From RYN-433 sp036558265 (GTDB lineage Bacteria; Planctomycetota; Phycisphaerae; Tepidisphaerales; Tepidisphaeraceae), in the NCBI GenBank assembly GCA_036558265.1, contig DATBFY010000105.1:1-5309 (forward strand): DNA of 5,309 nucleotides. Direction: 5' to 3'. A program made the position numbers and the translations under genes. The first letter of the stretch is position 1; the number at the start of each line of letters is the position of its first letter. The notes below the pieces were generated by a model. That model did not search any database. It worked only from the letters and a program-made list of their open reading frames with translations, and was not told the origin of the DNA. Below are positions 3,104 to 5,309 of the stretch, piece after piece.

Positions 3104-5309
3104 TCACTGCGAATCCTGCTCTTTCTCGCGAATCTTCTCCTGCGCCCGCCGCTTCGCCGCCATCAGGCCGCCCATCGTGTTCGCCTCCCCCTGCTGGCCC
3201 TTGGGCTGAATCTTCTTGGGCGGCGGCGGCACGGGCCTGTCCTTCGCGCCCCCAACGACCTGGGACAGGTCCCCGGCGACGCCCTCTTTCGCTTCGAATT
3301 TCGCCCGCGGATCGGGGGTCCCTGGCACTGAAGTGCCCGGGCCTGCCGCCGCGGTTCCTTCACTCGCCGACGGCTTGAATTTCTGCTCGGCCACGCCCGC
3401 GCGCACCTGCTTGAGCGCCCCCAGCGTCTGCTCGGCCTGCTCCACCTTCCGCACCGTCGTGAACGACCGCACCCAGTTCGCCCCAGCGGTCGCCATGCGC
3501 TTGGTCGAGTTCCAGTCCCACGCGATCCGACGCACCGCCACGTCCACGATGATCGCCGCCAGGAGGAACGGCATCAGCACGTCCCACACCGGCAGCGGGC
3601 TCGCCGCGATCTGCATGTTCTGGCGGCTGAAGAGGTCCACCGAGTTATCGAACGCCGGGATCACTCGACCCCCGGTGCGCTGCGCGATCTGCTCCAGCAG
3701 CGTGTCGTTGCTCTGCAGTTCCCGCGTCTCCGGCGACGTGCTGTTCGCCAGCCCGCCCAGAAGGAATCCCTGCGTCTTCCCCGCCCCCTTGTAGCTCAGC
3801 ATCGAGATGTAATTGCCCGGATCCTTGATCGGGAACTCCCCCTGGTACGTCCCCGGCCCCACCTGCACCAGCCGCACGTTGATCGGCTTCATGTCCGGCC
3901 CGAGCACCTGCCCGCCCACGTTCAAAAAGTTCAAAAATCCCGCGTCCTTGTTCATCGCCTCCACGTTGATCCGCCCCACGTTCCCGTCCTGGGTCACGCG
4001 GATGTCAAAATCCGTGGACATCGGCGGCCTGGCGACCGACCGCACCACCTGCGCCCAGAACTTCGCGTATTCCCCCGATGCCGCCCAGTATGCGCTCCAG
4101 CGCTTGGTCGCGTCCGACGTGAACGCGACCGCCTTCCCCAGCCCCGCCTGCCAGTAGGCCAGCACCGGGTCGTTGTTGTCCCCCGCCACCAGCGGCACGT
4201 CGATCTGCGGGTTGTTCTTCTTGCTCGTCAGCACCATCCCCCGCACCGGCGGGATCGTCCCCAGACCCTTGATCAGGTCGCTGCTCGACCCGGTGAGTTT
4301 CAGCGGCAGCGGATCCTTCTCGAAGATCAGCGAGCGCCGCACCACCGTCGCCTCCTTGATGAAGATCTGCGGCAACTGCGACGGGTTCTTGTCGATCGGG
4401 CCGTAATAGCGCCCCTTCAGCCGCTCGGCCATCTCCCGCATCACCGGCGCCACACCCGACGTCGGATCGATGTTGTGCGGGAAGACCGTCACCGTCGAGA
4501 CGCTGATCCGGTTGGCAATCAGGTCCTGGTAGAGCTTCGGCTGAGGTCCCTGCGGGTCCCCGTCGGAGATGATGATGATGTGCTTCTGCCGAGCATCCGA
4601 GTTCTTCAAACACGGCTGGTTCGGCCCCGTCCCGTTGAGCGCCAGGTCCAGCGCATCATCGAAGCTGGGCATGTCGCCCAGTTGCATCTTCTTGACGGCC
4701 GCATCCACCTTCGACCCGTCCCCCTTCTCGTTCAGCGGGAAGTCCCATTGGGCGCCACCCCGTCCGCCAAATCCGCCGCCACCCCCCCAGCCATACGAGA
4801 TGACCCCGATCTCGTCGCGGTCCGACAGCGCTTTGATCGCCTGGAGCGCGCACTGTTCGCCCCAGTAGTTGCCCTGGGGCATCTCGCACGAGTGCATGAC
4901 GAGCACCAGCGCCCCCTTAGGCATCTGCCGCTGAGCCGGGATCTCCATGTTCACCGGCAGCACTTCCTCGGTCTTGGTGCCCTGCCAGGCGCCGGCGCCG
5001 AACGAGTCCTTCCCGCCGATCATCACCAGCCCGCCGCCCATGTCGTGGACATAGGCGGCCAGCATCTTGTCCTGCGTGCTATCCAGGCCCCCCAGCCCGT
5101 ATGGAACGTTGTGCAGGATGATCGCGTCGTAGTTCTGCAGGGCGACGGCATCGGTTGGGAAGCGGCCGACGTCGATCGTTTCCAGGTTGATCCCTTCGGA
5201 GCCCAGCGCGTCCTCCAGCAGCTTGCCGGGGCCCCGTTGACCGGCGTCATCGACACTGTTGTCGACGTAGAGGATCTTTCCCTTCCCCTTGATGACCGTG
5301 AAGCCCTCT
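3104..5309 (-). CDS. Membrane protein with glutamine-amidotransferase-like and VWA domains (5' end outside window)
   Basis: The frame is open to the window edge, so the N-terminus is missing; the ATG at 5065 is internal. About 734 residues are visible. First comes a GATase1-like fold (ILYVDNS at about 5275-5255, YDAIILHNVP, then GGGLVMIGGKDSFGAGAW at about 5038-4985), without a recognisable catalytic Cys. Next is a VWA-type domain: strand ALVLVMHSCEM, where DxSxS would be expected (His codon at 4892-4894); a Gly-rich loop (about 4795-4745); MPSFDDALDLAL; and IIIISDGDP (about 4579-4553). AGLGKAVAFTSDATKRW (about 4144-4094) is typical of this planctomycete family, and a beta-rich segment follows. 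One membrane helix (about 3592-3530) precedes the basic segment VRRIAWDWNSTKRM, so the domains are probably extracytoplasmic and the tail cytoplasmic. The tail has a possible coiled coil, PVPPPPKK and a basic end AAKRRAQEKIREKEQ. It is probably a MoxR partner; enzyme activity is unlikely. Confidence 0.92.
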   Translation of the reverse strand, partial: EGFTVIKGKGKILYVDNSVDDAGQRGPGKLLEDALGSEGINLETIDVGRFPTDAVALQNYDAIILHNVPYGLGGLDSTQDKMLAAYVHDMGGGLVMIGGKDSFGAGAWQGTKTEEVLPVNMEIPAQRQMPKGALVLVMHSCEMPQGNYWGEQCALQAIKALSDRDEIGVISYGWGGGGGFGGRGGAQWDFPLNEKGDGSKVDAAVKKMQLGDMPSFDDALDLALNGTGPNQPCLKNSDARQKHIIIISDGDPQGPQPKLYQDLIANRISVSTVTVFPHNIDPTSGVAPVMREMAERLKGRYYGPIDKNPSQLPQIFIKEATVVRRSLIFEKDPLPLKLTGSSSDLIKGLGTIPPVRGMVLTSKKNNPQIDVPLVAGDNNDPVLAYWQAGLGKAVAFTSDATKRWSAYWAASGEYAKFWAQVVRSVARPPMSTDFDIRVTQDGNVGRINVEAMNKDAGFLNFLNVGGQVLGPDMKPINVRLVQVGPGTYQGEFPIKDPGNYISMLSYKGAGKTQGFLLGGLANSTSPETRELQSNDTLLEQIAQRTGGRVIPAFDNSVDLFSRQNMQIAASPLPVWDVLMPFLLAAIIVDVAVRRIAWDWNSTKRMATAGANWVRSFTTVRKVEQAEQTLGALKQVRAGVAEQKFKPSASEGTAAAGPGTSVPGTPDPRAKFEAKEGVAGDLSQVVGGAKDRPVPPPPKKIQPKGQQGEANTMGGLMAAKRRAQEKIREKEQDSQ

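Overview
The window looks like a piece of a GC-rich planctomycete chromosome, probably Phycisphaerae or a relative. The support is the cysteine module CPECGYDMRKTPDRCPECG and a second variant of it, which I recall as very common in small proteins of that phylum, together with a MoxR / DUF58 / VWA-membrane-protein locus whose large member has the planctomycete-type glutamine-amidotransferase-like plus VWA architecture. The lineage is inferred from motifs; there is no rRNA or other marker here.

All convincing genes lie on the minus strand and are closely packed, so the window reads as one probable transcription unit from high to low coordinates. Region by region: (1) 5309-3104, a large membrane protein whose 5' end lies outside the window, with a GATase1-like domain, a VWA-type domain with a degenerate metal site, one C-terminal membrane helix and a charged cytoplasmic tail; (2) 3103-2986, a 118-base gap holding heptanucleotide repeats in inverted orientation that can form a long hairpin; (3) 2985-1939, a complete MoxR-family AAA+ ATPase; (4) 1938-1875, a short gap with a TTCGTG-type repeat and a strong ribosome binding site; (5) 1874-702, four small genes: two membrane-anchored zinc-ribbon proteins (the first with a DUF2007-like C-terminal domain), a 65-residue soluble protein and a 45-residue single-helix membrane protein missed by ordinary length cut-offs; (6) 692-1, the start of a DUF58 protein with an intact MIDAS motif, running off the window.

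Functionally, MoxR ATPases are thought to act as chaperone-like remodelers of VWA-domain partners, and DUF58 proteins are their usual genomic partners. The likely reading is a cytoplasmic ATPase (MoxR) and a soluble VWA-like DUF58 protein working with the membrane-anchored GATase-like/VWA protein, perhaps through its cytoplasmic tail. What the small proteins do is not known; their tight packing between moxR and the DUF58 gene suggests co-expression. I see no RNA genes, insertion sequences, CRISPR arrays or phage genes, and no gene-free stretch longer than 118 bases.
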